Below are positions 20,738 through 29,353 of a DNA stretch of 36,304 bases, piece after piece; the stretch's first letter is position 1; each line of letters opens with the position of its first letter. This DNA comes from Chara braunii (lineage: Eukaryota > Streptophyta > Charophyceae > Charales > Characeae), in contig BFEA01000008.1 in NCBI GenBank assembly GCA_003427395.1, forward strand, positions 6,388,433 through 6,424,736. Reading direction: 5' to 3'. Position numbers and translations under genes: made by a program. The notes below the pieces were generated by a model. The model did not search any database, was not told the origin of the DNA, and saw nothing but the letters and a program-made list of their open reading frames with translations.

Positions 20738-21263
20738 GATTGGTTGTTTACTCAGGATCCCACTATTATCAGATCCGAATTCTTAGGTTACATTCTAATC
20801 TAGCTGCTTTCTTAATTGAGCCTTTATTGTGTTCTTGCCCAGGTCGAGTAGAAACCAGAACGACGCTGGCCGGCGCTGGGGCATCGCCCTGTAACCTTCA
20901 TAGGAGCTTGAGGCCTTGAATAGAGATCTGGGGATTGCCGAGGGCGGAAGGCAATTACAATACTTGACCAAAGGCTACAATCTGGCCGACGAGGGTCGGC
21001 GATGGGGTGGGTGGCGCTACCCTGTAACCTAGCTAGATGGGGGTGTGAGACCGGGTAGAGGCTTGGTTGGTATACAGTATTGGCTCGATTGAGACTGGCT
21101 GGTTGGTATGGATATCTGAGATTAGGGTTAGGGTAGTATGTGAGATCTGAGAAGATAAGCATTCTGAGTAGTCAGCATCAATCTTTAGTTCATTATCTCA
21201 ATTATCTTGCGGTGTTCCTGAGTCATCCCAAATTTTCTTCAATCATCAATGTATTCCAATTAT

Positions 21264-21366
21264 AAGGGACGCTGGGCCCGGTTCCCAGCACGTGCTGCTC
21301 CCCACGAATCGATTGGAGCTTTATTTAAAATAAAATTAAAAAAAATAATAAATAAAATAAAAAAAA
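21264..21366 (+). promoter_or_regulatory. Shared 3' hairpin and A-rich tail, element B
   Basis: AAGGGACGCTGGGCCCGG and TTCCCAGC form a perfect GCTGGG/CCCAGC stem (21271-21289). CACGTGCTGCTCCCCACGAA and an A-rich tail follow, up to the target duplication. Confidence 0.8.
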
Positions 21367-21382
21367 ATCTCTACCGTATAGT
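21367..21382 (+). repeat. Target-site duplication, right copy, of element B
   Basis: The 16 bases are identical to 18777-18792. LINE3 sequence resumes immediately to the right. Confidence 0.88.
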
Positions 21383-22217
21383 GCGTCAATACTGTTCATT
21401 TAGGTTGATCAGAGGGGTCGATATAGTGCTTAGTTATTCTGAGTGTAGATAAGTGATGGACTAGAGTCTTTGCCAGGGACCTGAGTCCAGCAGTCCTCCG
21501 CTCAGGAGTGTTGAACTGCAGCATTTTAGTCAGTAATACTCATTATAATACACACATCTGCCTCCGACTAGAATCCTGTTTTTACCTTCAACGGCTGTAG
21601 GTCCAGGAGGGCTGCGTGGTTGAACCAATGCGGTCCAGTTTGCTTTGTTGGCTCGTCTCAGATGTATGCATCCCTTTCTGCAAGCTGTCGTGTTCCACCT
21701 GTGGCTGTTAGTGTGGCCATTCCCCCTTGGGGGAGGGTCTCTTGGATGAGGAGGGAGGTGTCCCTCTGCCGATGGTATTCCCCTGCAATCTTCGCTGTGA
21801 TTGAGGTGAGGGCGAGGAAGCACGAGGACCTCTCATGAACAGCCACTGCGCCATGGGAGGAATGGGGAGTTCTGAAAGCCCGACTTCCCACTCCCCTTCC
21901 TTGCGCCGGACAGGGAGCACCACTATCCCAGTCCTCGATGGAGTCTGTGATGCTATACCGCTGTCAAGGAGCTGGCGGATCTTCTGCCTTTTGCTTCTCT
22001 GCTCTGGGTCCGGGGTGTCAGGTGGGGGGTGATACAGGGTGAGGTTCCGGGTGTGTGTGTGGGGGGGGGTCATGTGCCGTCGTTGTGCCGGTCTGGGATT
22101 TTTAGGCAATATAAGAGAAAATGCAAGGTTGGCCTTATTTGTGTGGTTCAGCGCCAACTGCCCACACATCCGTTTGCCGCCAAAGCGGCACACTTGCACA
22201 TATACATATGTATTCAT
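21383..22217 (-). pseudogene. LINE3 ORF1 C-terminal domain and spacer (minus strand)
   Basis: The minus strand from 22217 encodes a polar stretch, then RQKIRQLLDSGIASQTPSRT, GIVVLPVRRKEGEWEVGLSE. After a frame change it gives TLPQGGMATL and RQLAERDAY. LINE2 ORF1 has the same order near its end: RQKLSHLLLNGHADLS, GILILPVRQKAKGWEVGLSE, then HFPSGVSAM and HRLSVRD. The non-coding remainder down to 21383 is the spacer before ORF2, which continues at 18776 once element B is removed. The domain is not one I can name. The N-terminal part of ORF1 is not found; the piece is cut off near 22217. Confidence 0.75.
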
Positions 22218-22254
22218 AATTTCATATATATTTCAAGCCATAAGGGGATGGAGG

Positions 22255-22580
22255 GCAGAAAGCAACTTACCTAAGACAGAAGACTACTCCAGCAAGAAGG
22301 CACCGACCCGACCCCCTCAAAGGTCCTAAAGAACTTGGAACGCCTTCCGCATCGGCCCACAAAAACCAAAAACTTATTTATAAAAAACAAACAAATATAG
22401 CAGCATTGGCATTCCCAACATTCATCTCAAACTACACACTCGCTTCACTGGCGAAGAGGAGGAAGAAGATAAGAGACAACTTACCTAAGACAGAAGACTC
22501 CTCCAGCAAAAACGCACCGACCCCCCCCGCTAAGGGTCCGAAAAAACTGGGAAAGCCTTCCACGCCGGCCCACAAAACAT
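22255..22580 (+). repeat. Direct repeat, two units about 212 bp apart
   Basis: About 106 bp at 22259-22364 recurs at 22471-22576 with small changes. Both units contain ACTTACCTAAGACAGAAGAC and GCCCACAAAA. Translated, both give LPKTED-SSK-APT-P, followed by similar Pro/Lys-rich sequence, so a repeated coding exon is possible but unproved. No start, splice frame or partner exon can be supported. Confidence 0.75.
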
Positions 22581-22696
22581 ACATTCCCCCCAAAGAGAAC
22601 TTGTGGCCACCCGTAAACATCCAAACAGCCCATGCTCTAAAGCAGGGCAAATAATTAGGCGGTGTATAATCAACAAAACCAACAAGACATATCCAA

Positions 22697-22723
22697 GTGT
22701 GTGTGTGTGTGTGTGTGTGTGTG
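22697..22723. repeat. (GT)n microsatellite
   Basis: Thirteen GT units in a non-coding stretch. Confidence 0.95.
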
Positions 22724-22800
22724 CTTTTTGTTTTTAAATAAAAAGAACGCTCTTCAAGTTGACAGATACGTGCGAAATAGGGAAAAGGAAGCATAATCAC

Positions 22801-23541
22801 TCCAGGAACGAGATCCCACTACCGATGTATGTCTGATTAGTGTTTACGGTGTGTGACTGTCAGGCATCGAGGATTTGGCAAGGAAATCAGCGGTAGCCTG
22901 TTTTCGTGAATTAAGCCCGGGAAAAGCACGTTTTCTTCTGCTCTCCCATTGATAGGTTTTTCTTTTGTTTCTGTTGTTGGAGTGCGGTGGCTGTCCCAAA
23001 CGTGTGTCTAATCACAACCAAGTTTTTTTGTTCGTGAAATCACACACGTTTCACTCACGGCGAAGGCAAAGACACATGGCTTCATCGCTGGAAATTGATT
23101 GTGGTTTGGGAGGTGTTTGGAAGGGTTCGATCCCCTCACCTACAGTAATTGGTGTATGGAGTTACTCTTGCCCTCCTTTGCCAAAGAGAATTTCTGTCAG
23201 AACAACCGAACAGCGTGCACTGCGGCCTATTTCAAGGAAGCCTCAGACTATTGTCAATGAATATGGTCCGTGTGCCCACTCACATGCAGTCGTCTTGACT
23301 GACACAGCCATCGTCAGTGAATCATACCCTGACATCTGACACCCCGCCTGGAGCAGACACCATCTGTGAGAAGAGCAATTTCTTTTCTTTTTTAGCATTT
23401 TTTTCTTCATTGTTTGGTCATGAAATGTTTTTTGGATTTATTTTCCCTATTTCACGCTGCCACCCACCTGTCCCTCACCCGTCCCACACCCGTCACTCTA
23501 ATCCACATACATGGCTAGTGGGATCTCGCTCCAGGGGCCAA
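22801..23541. repeat. Inverted-repeat-bounded segment, possible MITE-like or foldback element
   Basis: CCAGGAACGAGATCCCACTA (22802-22821) and TAGTGGGATCTCGCTCCAGG (about 23517-23536) are reverse complements at 18 of 20 positions. Weaker pairing continues inwards for about another 40 bases (ATGTATGT, GATTAG and GTGTG-GAC blocks). The inside holds an open frame (22965-23339, plus) with no recognised domain. I could not find flanking target duplications, so a DNA-transposon origin is only a possibility. Confidence 0.5.
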
Positions 23542-23733
23542 GTCCCACTACCAGCGTTGAGCTACCTCAACGCCTGAATCTGCAGCGTTGAGCTACCTCA
23601 ACGCCTGAATCTGGACGTGTTTGTGGAGACGTGCAGTTCAGGAAACTCCACACCATTTCTGCACATCTCCGCAAAAGAGTCCAGATTCAGGCGTTGAGGT
23701 AGCCCAACGCTGCTGGCGGGACTTGGCCCCAGG
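23531..23733. repeat. Long imperfect foldback hairpin
   Basis: The left arm (23531-23635) pairs with the right arm (23661-23733). Pairs include CCAGGGGCCAAGTCCC with GGGACTTGGCCCC, CAGCGTTGAGCTACCTCAAC with its near complement, GAATCTGGAC with GTCCAGATTC, and TGGAGACGTGCAG with CTGCACATCTCCG. The left arm has an extra copy of a 32-bp unit (CGTTGAGCTACCTCAACGCC and following). That unit is itself a palindrome (GCGTTGAG/CTCAACGC). The loop is about 25 bases. Confidence 0.8.
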
Positions 23734-23818
23734 TCAATTTCTCCACAAGCCCTTAGAAATAACAATTCAATTAAATACATCGAATATAACTAATGTAAGC
23801 TTCTCCACAGTGGATATC

Positions 23819-23867
23819 ATCATAACACCCAACTGCCGTCAGCGATACAGGAGTTGGGTGTTATGAT
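23819..23867. repeat. Perfect 16-bp hairpin
   Basis: ATCATAACACCCAACT (23819-23834) and AGTTGGGTGTTATGAT (23852-23867) are exact reverse complements with a 17-base loop. Function unknown. Confidence 0.9.
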
Positions 23868-24285
23868 TGTACTTACACAGTTTGGTTGGTGTGCAGAAAC
23901 TTCGAAAAAAGTGGTGGTCGCCCACCTTTTATGTTTTGTTTTCGTTTGGACGTCACCTTCCCTGACCAATCTTTGGCCAAAACATAATGGTAGAAAACTG
24001 CGTACTAGCAAGGCAAAACATAGGGACACGGACAAATAGACAATTGTTTTTGTGATGATCTTGCCTCGGATGGGATATCGTTGTGAGCGGTGTCTGGGTA
24101 CCACTGGCAGTCTCCCGGCTGTTTGCTCTCCCACCTTTGGTTTTGATGAGCCATAGATCGCTGGGCTGGGGGCCTTACACACTTCGTTTTCTCTTAAAAA
24201 ACAACTGTGCACAAGCTTGCCGGTGACGAGCAACCGAACTGCCGCCCCCCATAATAGATGGCGCCCGTGTATATGTTTGCGTTTG
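23868..24285. other. Unassigned sequence before the gap
   Basis: No gene is recognised. A minus-strand open frame (24233-23820) has no known motif and runs into the hairpin above. Confidence 0.3.
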
Positions 24286-24428
24286 AAAAAAAAAAAAAAA
24301 AAANNNNNNNNNNNNNNNNNNNNNNNNNNNNNNNNNNNNNNNNNNNNNNNNNNNNNNNNNNNNNNNNNNNNNNNNNNNNNNNNNNNNNNNNNNNNNNNNN
24401 NNNNNNNNNNNNNNNNNNNNNNNNNNNN
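24286..24428. other. Poly-A run and assembly gap
   Basis: An A run at 24286-24303 leads straight into 125 N (24304-24428). The A run may be the tail of another retro-element. Frames crossing the gap have no meaning. Confidence 0.95.
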
Positions 24429-24519
24429 GCGTTAAATGAGTAGATAATAAGGGACACTGGACCCGCTTTCCAGCCATAATTGAAAGGGATATACAAAAAA
24501 AAAAAAAAAAAAAAAAAAA
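24429..24519 (+). mobile_element. 3' end remnant of a hairpin-family retro-element
   Basis: AAGGGACACTGGACCCGC and TTTCCAGCC (24449-24475), followed by about 20 bases and a run of 25 A (24495-24519). The hairpin is nearly the same as that of LINE2. Everything upstream is lost in the gap, so whether this was a LINE or a non-coding passenger is unknown. Confidence 0.65.
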
Positions 24520-25190
24520 GACACAGGAAATGGAAGGATCAATGTACACCCCATTTTGTGTCCTGATTGCTGGGTACCCAGAAGAGTCCTGACATGTTGG
24601 CTGGTTGCCACGGACTAACTGAGGACCTCAACGACACTCTCACATCCATTCCACAGGAGTGGACGGCAATGTTGAAGAAGGACACCCATTGGGCCCTAGG
24701 AGATTGGGTTACATGGAAGCACGAAGAGGAACCAACAGAAGCATTTCGCATCTGGAGTCAAGAACCAGCAAGAAAAGAGTGGTTGGATGCAGACGTGTGC
24801 AGCATCATGGATCCGGGAAGTACCACCAGCCTCTTGGATCAGGGAAGCAAGACTCCAGGCACTATTCAACTACAGCACGTACAAAAAGTGAGAGTAGTGG
24901 AAACAGAGGACTTCACTATATTTTGCCCAACCACACCAGTAGAAGACCTGGAAATAGACCCAGAGGAGTGGGCTTGGAATCTCAGAGGAGGGAGGTTGTG
25001 AGTACCTAGAAGAATCAACACACTCAATTATACAACTCGAATCAGCTACCTACTGAGAAGGTGTCATCACCCCCTGAAGGCCGTACTTTCGAAACGTTGG
25101 CGAAACAGAGTTGGACACTAATGGGAGCGCCGACAGACAGACCAGACATCATCTATCCCTTTGACAGCAGATGGAGACAAACTGACGCCA
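24520..25190 (+). pseudogene. LINE5 ORF2 fragment (region between RT and zinc-binding motif)
   Basis: Open frame 24567-25001 contains GCHGLTEDLNDTLTSIPQEW, matching LINE4 GCHNLQDNLTALLESIPSES. VRVVETEDFTIFCPT and DLEIDPEEWAWN match LINE4 VRVLEDDEYRIYNPT and DLKFDPAEWARK. LNYTTRISYLLRR then matches LDYTTRFGCILRR. After a frame change at about 25060, RTFETLAKQS and RPDIIYPFDSRWR match the next LINE4 block (DPDFVVNPF). It begins right after the poly-A at 24519 and fades near 25190, where LINE4 ORF1 seems to start. Endonuclease and RT are absent. Confidence 0.75.
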
Positions 25191-26614
25191 GAAGGATGGA
25201 CCAGGAGGAGGTGGGCCACGTGACCAAACCAATGTTGCAGAAAGACAGTGTGGAGGAAGATAAACAAAAATTACAAACAATGGAGTACATCGCAAAGATT
25301 GGGCAGCTAGCGGAGAAGGCTTTTTACACGCTCACACACTCTGACAAACCTAAGCGCAGACGCAGACGCTCAGGAGCTGACAAACAAGCAACATCATCGG
25401 ACAGCGCCATGGGCATAGAAAACAAGGACACCCAGGATGGAGCGGTCCGGAAAAGCAAGAAGGACAATGGTACTGACTCAGCCAACAGGATCATTGAAGA
25501 GGACTGGGACCACTCAGAAGAGGAAGACAACGAAGACGATGACCACCACAATGACCAGGAATGGCTCCAGCAGGCGGTCAAGGACCCTGGAATTCAGACT
25601 CCACATGGCGCACCACCAATACCACCGCAAGATGCAACAAGCAGGAGTAGGGACATGCCCGGACATCCAAACAACAATCTTGAATGCGGAACAGCAACAA
25701 GTATGAGGCTCGAGGCTCTACAGAAGAGGAAGAGATGGTTGAATTCCTGGCACACCAATACGGCCTCAAGACGAGAGTGGAAGGTGATACCCTCCAGGTG
25801 GACAACCCAGCAGATGAGAAGCAGTTCCAGTGGCCAGAGATCTACGTCGACAGGGATGAGCATCCAACCAAGACAAAAAGGGGGGAAATACGCAAGAGAA
25901 AGCACAAGAGGAAGACAGCTCAAAACAGAGCACCACACCGCTGACAGGACAAGGAACGGCGGCTGATCTGCGGAGAAATGAACGCATCGTTGAGGCCCAG
26001 GGGGCTTCACTCACAAAGAAGAACAAAGAATTCGCAGACAAACACCAGTCTCTGCAGAAAATAGTGGACGGCCAAACGGGTGCAGTTGAAGCAGCAGCGA
26101 GGGTGGGAGCTAGAAAAAATGAACATCTTCGTAATCTCATCCCCTGTCATTGGAACATCGCTTACCAGGACAGGGAAATCGTCGTGCACAAGACCGGGGC
26201 CCTCATCATGGTGACGAGTCAGGTACTTCAAGATGGCACACTCTTACCCCAATTCGCAGATGCTCTTACGCCAATGTTCACACTAGGGGGAAACAAGGAA
26301 ACATGGAAGAATGGAAGGACCCTGCAGGCCAGCTACATACGGCGGATTTGCGGTCGGTTCTGGTCCGGGTGAATGAGAAGCTCATCCTCTCGGATGACCT
26401 GGAGTGGGTCCCTTGGCAGGCAGTCGAGTCCACCCCATTTGGTCTCTTGGGTCAAGGTGCAGCAGCAGAGAAAGTGGCCTTTGCAGCGGCAACGTTGTCC
26501 AACTACAAACTGTTCCTGGCAAACGGAGGCAGTTGGCACACAAAAATCAATGCCCTGACACAAAAAAGGGAGGCCATGTTCTTGACAACTAAACAACGTA
26601 ATCTGAGCTCATGA
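25190..26614 (+). pseudogene. LINE4 ORF1, charged Gag-like protein
   Basis: The first frame (to 25966) has a helical stretch (MEYIAKIGQLAEKAFYTLTH), a basic patch (KPKRRRRRSG) and a strongly acidic patch (EEDWDHSEEEDNEDDD). Other frames continue with EEEEMVEFLAHQYGLKTRVE, a second basic patch (RKRKHKRK), a probable coiled coil (SLTKKNKEFADKHQSLQKI) and a C-terminal part ending at 26614 (IAYQDREIVVHKTGALIMVT; LRSVLVRVNEKLILSDDLEW). I see no CCHC knuckle, and no similarity to the C-terminal domain of LINE2. Position before ORF2 and composition support an RNA-binding ORF1; the family is not recognised. Several frameshifts break it. Confidence 0.6.
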
Positions 26615-26641
26615 GGTAGACGGTAACACCATTGACAACTC

Positions 26642-28230
26642 ATGGACAGCTCGAAAATGACATCGGCTCCCAGGATGATTACTCCAACGCTGGATCTGCA
26701 CATCATATCGTGGAATGTCAACGGCATGGCATCTATCCTCACCAAGGATCGCAAGTGGAACTACCTCACCAAGGCACTGGATTGGTATAGATCACACCTG
26801 CCTGATATCATGTGCCTGCAAGAGACACACTTAACAAATAGCTCAGAACATCAAGTCGTCCACACAAGAGATCCTTAGAAGACTAAGATGGATAAAACAG
26901 GCTCACTGGTCCCCGAGGGTTGGCTAATCAGGCACAGCAATGATCATAGATTCCAAATCGTCGGCAACATAAACTCTCCTAGTTGACTCAGTCCAGAGCG
27001 ACAACATGGAGGGAAGATGGGTAAAAGTGGACTTCGACTAAAAACAAGAGAGTTTCCAACTTCTTTCGTTGTACTGTCCCAGCACAACAATGATCATACA
27101 TTCCAGATCGTCGGCAACACAAACTCTCCTAGTTGACTCAGTCCAGAGAGACAACATGGAGGGAAGATGGGTAAAAGTGGACTTCGACTACAAACAAGAG
27201 AGTTTCCGACTTCTTTTGTTGTACTGTCCCAGCTCACAACAACAGAGAACTGAGCTCATAGCCACTATCTCCCCCCTTTGCACCACTCCGGTCCACTTGA
27301 TAATGGTGGGAGACTAGAATGCAGCATTGGACCCGGGGCTGGACAAAATGTCTGGAGGAACCTCGGGGATGGAAGGAGCGGTTTGGGACGAGGCAGCACC
27401 GATACACAACTTCATGATGGAACAACAACTAATTGATCCTTATCGAACGCGGCAGCCCACAACCAGAGTTTTTACTTACCTCAAGCGCAACCGCAACCAA
27501 CATGTCTCGGCTTCCATGATTGACTTCTTTCTCATCTCAGAAAACCTCCGGGGAGCGGTACAAGCAACGGGCATTAACCAACTCCCATACGCCACGGGTT
27601 TGGATCACAAATTCATGTACCTACATCTGGTTCTCGACGTGACCCCGAAGAGAGGACCGGGCCTCTTTAAAGTCAATGACTCTTTGCTGAGAACACAAGT
27701 AATTAAAGAGCACGTCCTCGAAGCATGTACCGCATATGATTCATGGACCAACTCCTTTCCGCAGCTCGTGGGAAGCCTGTCCAATGCTGCACAAAGATCA
27801 ACCAAAGAGAAGGAACCAAAAGCGGTACTGCAAATAGCCGAGAGGAATCTGATAGCTCAACCAAGACAAACACACCTCGAAGAAGCCCTATTCGCAACGA
27901 AACATCAGTTGAAAAACTGGAAGGCCTGGAAGGATGCAGAATTGCGTCCGAGAGCTAGAGTTAAGAACTGGAGGAGGGAGAAAAGATGACTGAGTTTTTC
28001 TTCCAGAAGATCAAAACCGACGCCCACAACAAACTTATAGAAAAGTTTCAGAAGGGGGACACCATAAGATCAGATCCGCAAGAGATGTTGACCGTGGCAG
28101 CCTCTGTCGCAGGAGCAGAGCGCGGAACTGGACAAGCCAATCACAATAGAGGAAGTAAGAGAGGCACTTCACTCATTACAACCGAACAAAACACCGGGTC
28201 GAGACGGTCTCTCAAAGGAATTTTGACAGA
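26642..28230 (+). pseudogene. LINE4 ORF2, APE-type endonuclease and linker
   Basis: The start at 26642 follows the ORF1 stop by 27 bases. HIISWNVNGMAS (catalytic Asn), DIMCLQETHL (Glu), LYCPS, MVGD-stop-NA (27300-27325, a TAG where GDFNA is expected), MIDFFLIS (the usual Arg before ID is Met) and GLDHKF follow. A stop at 26878 and a tandem 150-bp duplication (26935-27234) sit between the Glu motif and GD-NA. The linker (GLFKVNDSLL, HQLKNWKAWKDAELRPRARV, IKTDAHNKLIEKFQ) aligns with LINE1 across LINE1's interruption. PGRDGLSKEF at about 28200 is the RT entry. Confidence 0.8.
26935..27234 (+). repeat. 150-bp tandem duplication within LINE4 endonuclease
   Basis: Two adjacent copies (about 26935-27084 and 27085-27234), nearly identical, each with TGATCATA, CTCCTAGTTGACTCAGTCCA, ACAACATGGAGGGAAGATGG and GTTGTACTGTCCCAGC. 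The unit is 50 codons, so it keeps the frame. The first copy has two in-frame stops. Confidence 0.9.
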
Positions 28231-29353
28231 CTTTCTGGCCGATTTTTTAGAAGGAGTATACCAACTTTCTTAACACGGCTGGACAGGAGAAATGACTGGG
28301 CAAGTACATAAGTACAAGAGTCATGACACTGCTATACAAAAAAGGAGACCCCACGGAAATCAGAAACTACCGCCCAATAACGCTGCTAATGGTGGTGTAC
28401 AAGATATTGGTCAAACTGCTGGCCAATCGGCTTAGTAACATCACCAGGAGCTGCTTCCAAATTGACTAGACTGGATTCATCCTCGACAGATGCATCCTTG
28501 ACAACGTCGTGATGCTAACAGAGTCTGCGTGATAGGTGAGAGACAAGAGATTCAACGCATCCATACTCTTTTTTATTTTGAGAAGGCATACGATCAGGTC
28601 AACTGGAACTTTCAGCAGCAATGCATGGAACATATGGGCATTGGCCCAATTCCGTAAATGGGTTAGATTGCTATACAACGATGTACACGGCCAGGTGCAA
28701 TTCAACGGTTTCCTCTCGCCATAGTACAAAATGAGTCGTTCTGTGCGCCAGGGAGATCCACTAGCAGCCTCATTTTTTTAATTTTCACCATGGAGGCGAT
28801 AAACTCCTTGCGCAAAGATCCGACAATAGAGAGACTAGTGGCCAAACCGTCTCAGCCCGCCCATGAAGTCAGCCTACCCATCACCCTGCTCTTCGCCGAC
28901 GATCTCACCGTATTGATCAGAGCCTCCAATGCTTCGTTCCAAGCTCTTACATGCACCATGCAAGCCTTCCAATTGACATCAGAAATGAAAGTCAACGGGC
29001 AGAAAACCATCGGCTGGTGGTTATCTGACACAGCGTGACCACCACAGGACATCACTCCCGAAGGGTTTACATGGGAAGACTCCAAGACGCCATTATTGTT
29101 CCTCGGCATCAAACTCACAGATGTAGCGCCTGACCACACTATGCCGCCAGAGATGCTCACCTGAATGCTCCGCAAATTAGACAACTGGTCAAGCATCTAC
29201 ACCTCAGTATTCAGACGAGCACTGATAGTCAATGCTTCCATCTTTTCTATGCTCTGGAACCCAGCCACCATTTGGACGCCGGAATCACACATGGCAAGTG
29301 CTCTCAAAACGCGTTCCACAGCCTATCTGTGGACCGGCAATCCCTCCACTTAG
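28231..29353 (+). pseudogene. LINE4 ORF2, reverse transcriptase domain with FADD box
   Basis: RNYRPITLLMVVYKILVKLLANRL (about 28360-28435), then a stop in the TGFI motif, ILDNVVML, and the A box FEKAYDQVNWNF (about 28577) after a frame change. MSRSVRQGDPLA (about 28731) is followed by a shift into TMEAINSLRKD. The catalytic box LLFADDLTVLI is intact (about 28887-28919), unlike LINE1 and LINE2. MKVNGQKTIGWWLSDTA, LFLGIKLTD and LIVNASIFSMLWNPATIW complete the domain. At least five stops or shifts mean no active product. Confidence 0.85.

Larger units (their letters stand above)
18793..21366 (+). mobile_element. Element B, complete non-coding retro-element in LINE3
   Basis: A 2,574-bp insertion flanked by a perfect 16-bp target duplication (18777-18792 and 21367-21382) and ending in an A-rich tail. 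These are the marks of LINE-mediated retrotransposition. The 5' part is GC-rich (18840-19150). The middle has TCATCA microsatellites and at least two copies of a G-rich unit (from 19988 and from 20357, period about 365 bp). The 3' end has the shared hairpin (21271-21289). The open frames inside show no known domain; the longest early frame (18847-19143) is Ala/Arg/Cys-rich and looks like GC-biased noise. It is related to element A along much of its length. It is not a simple tRNA- or 5S-headed SINE, as far as I can see. Confidence 0.82.

Noticed and set aside
13350-20738. Regularly spaced repeats as a possible CRISPR-like array
   Set aside because: These are microsatellites and a minisatellite without unique spacers, in a eukaryotic genome.
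23517-23605. A tRNA-like reading on the minus strand (GGTAGCTCAACGCTGG, then GCGAGATCCC)
   Set aside because: Arms do not fold into a cloverleaf, the B box is imperfect, and the pattern is explained by the palindromic repeats. A tRNA-derived SINE remains only a faint possibility.
24175-24549. Open frames through the N gap
   Set aside because: They exist only because N codons were not counted as stops.
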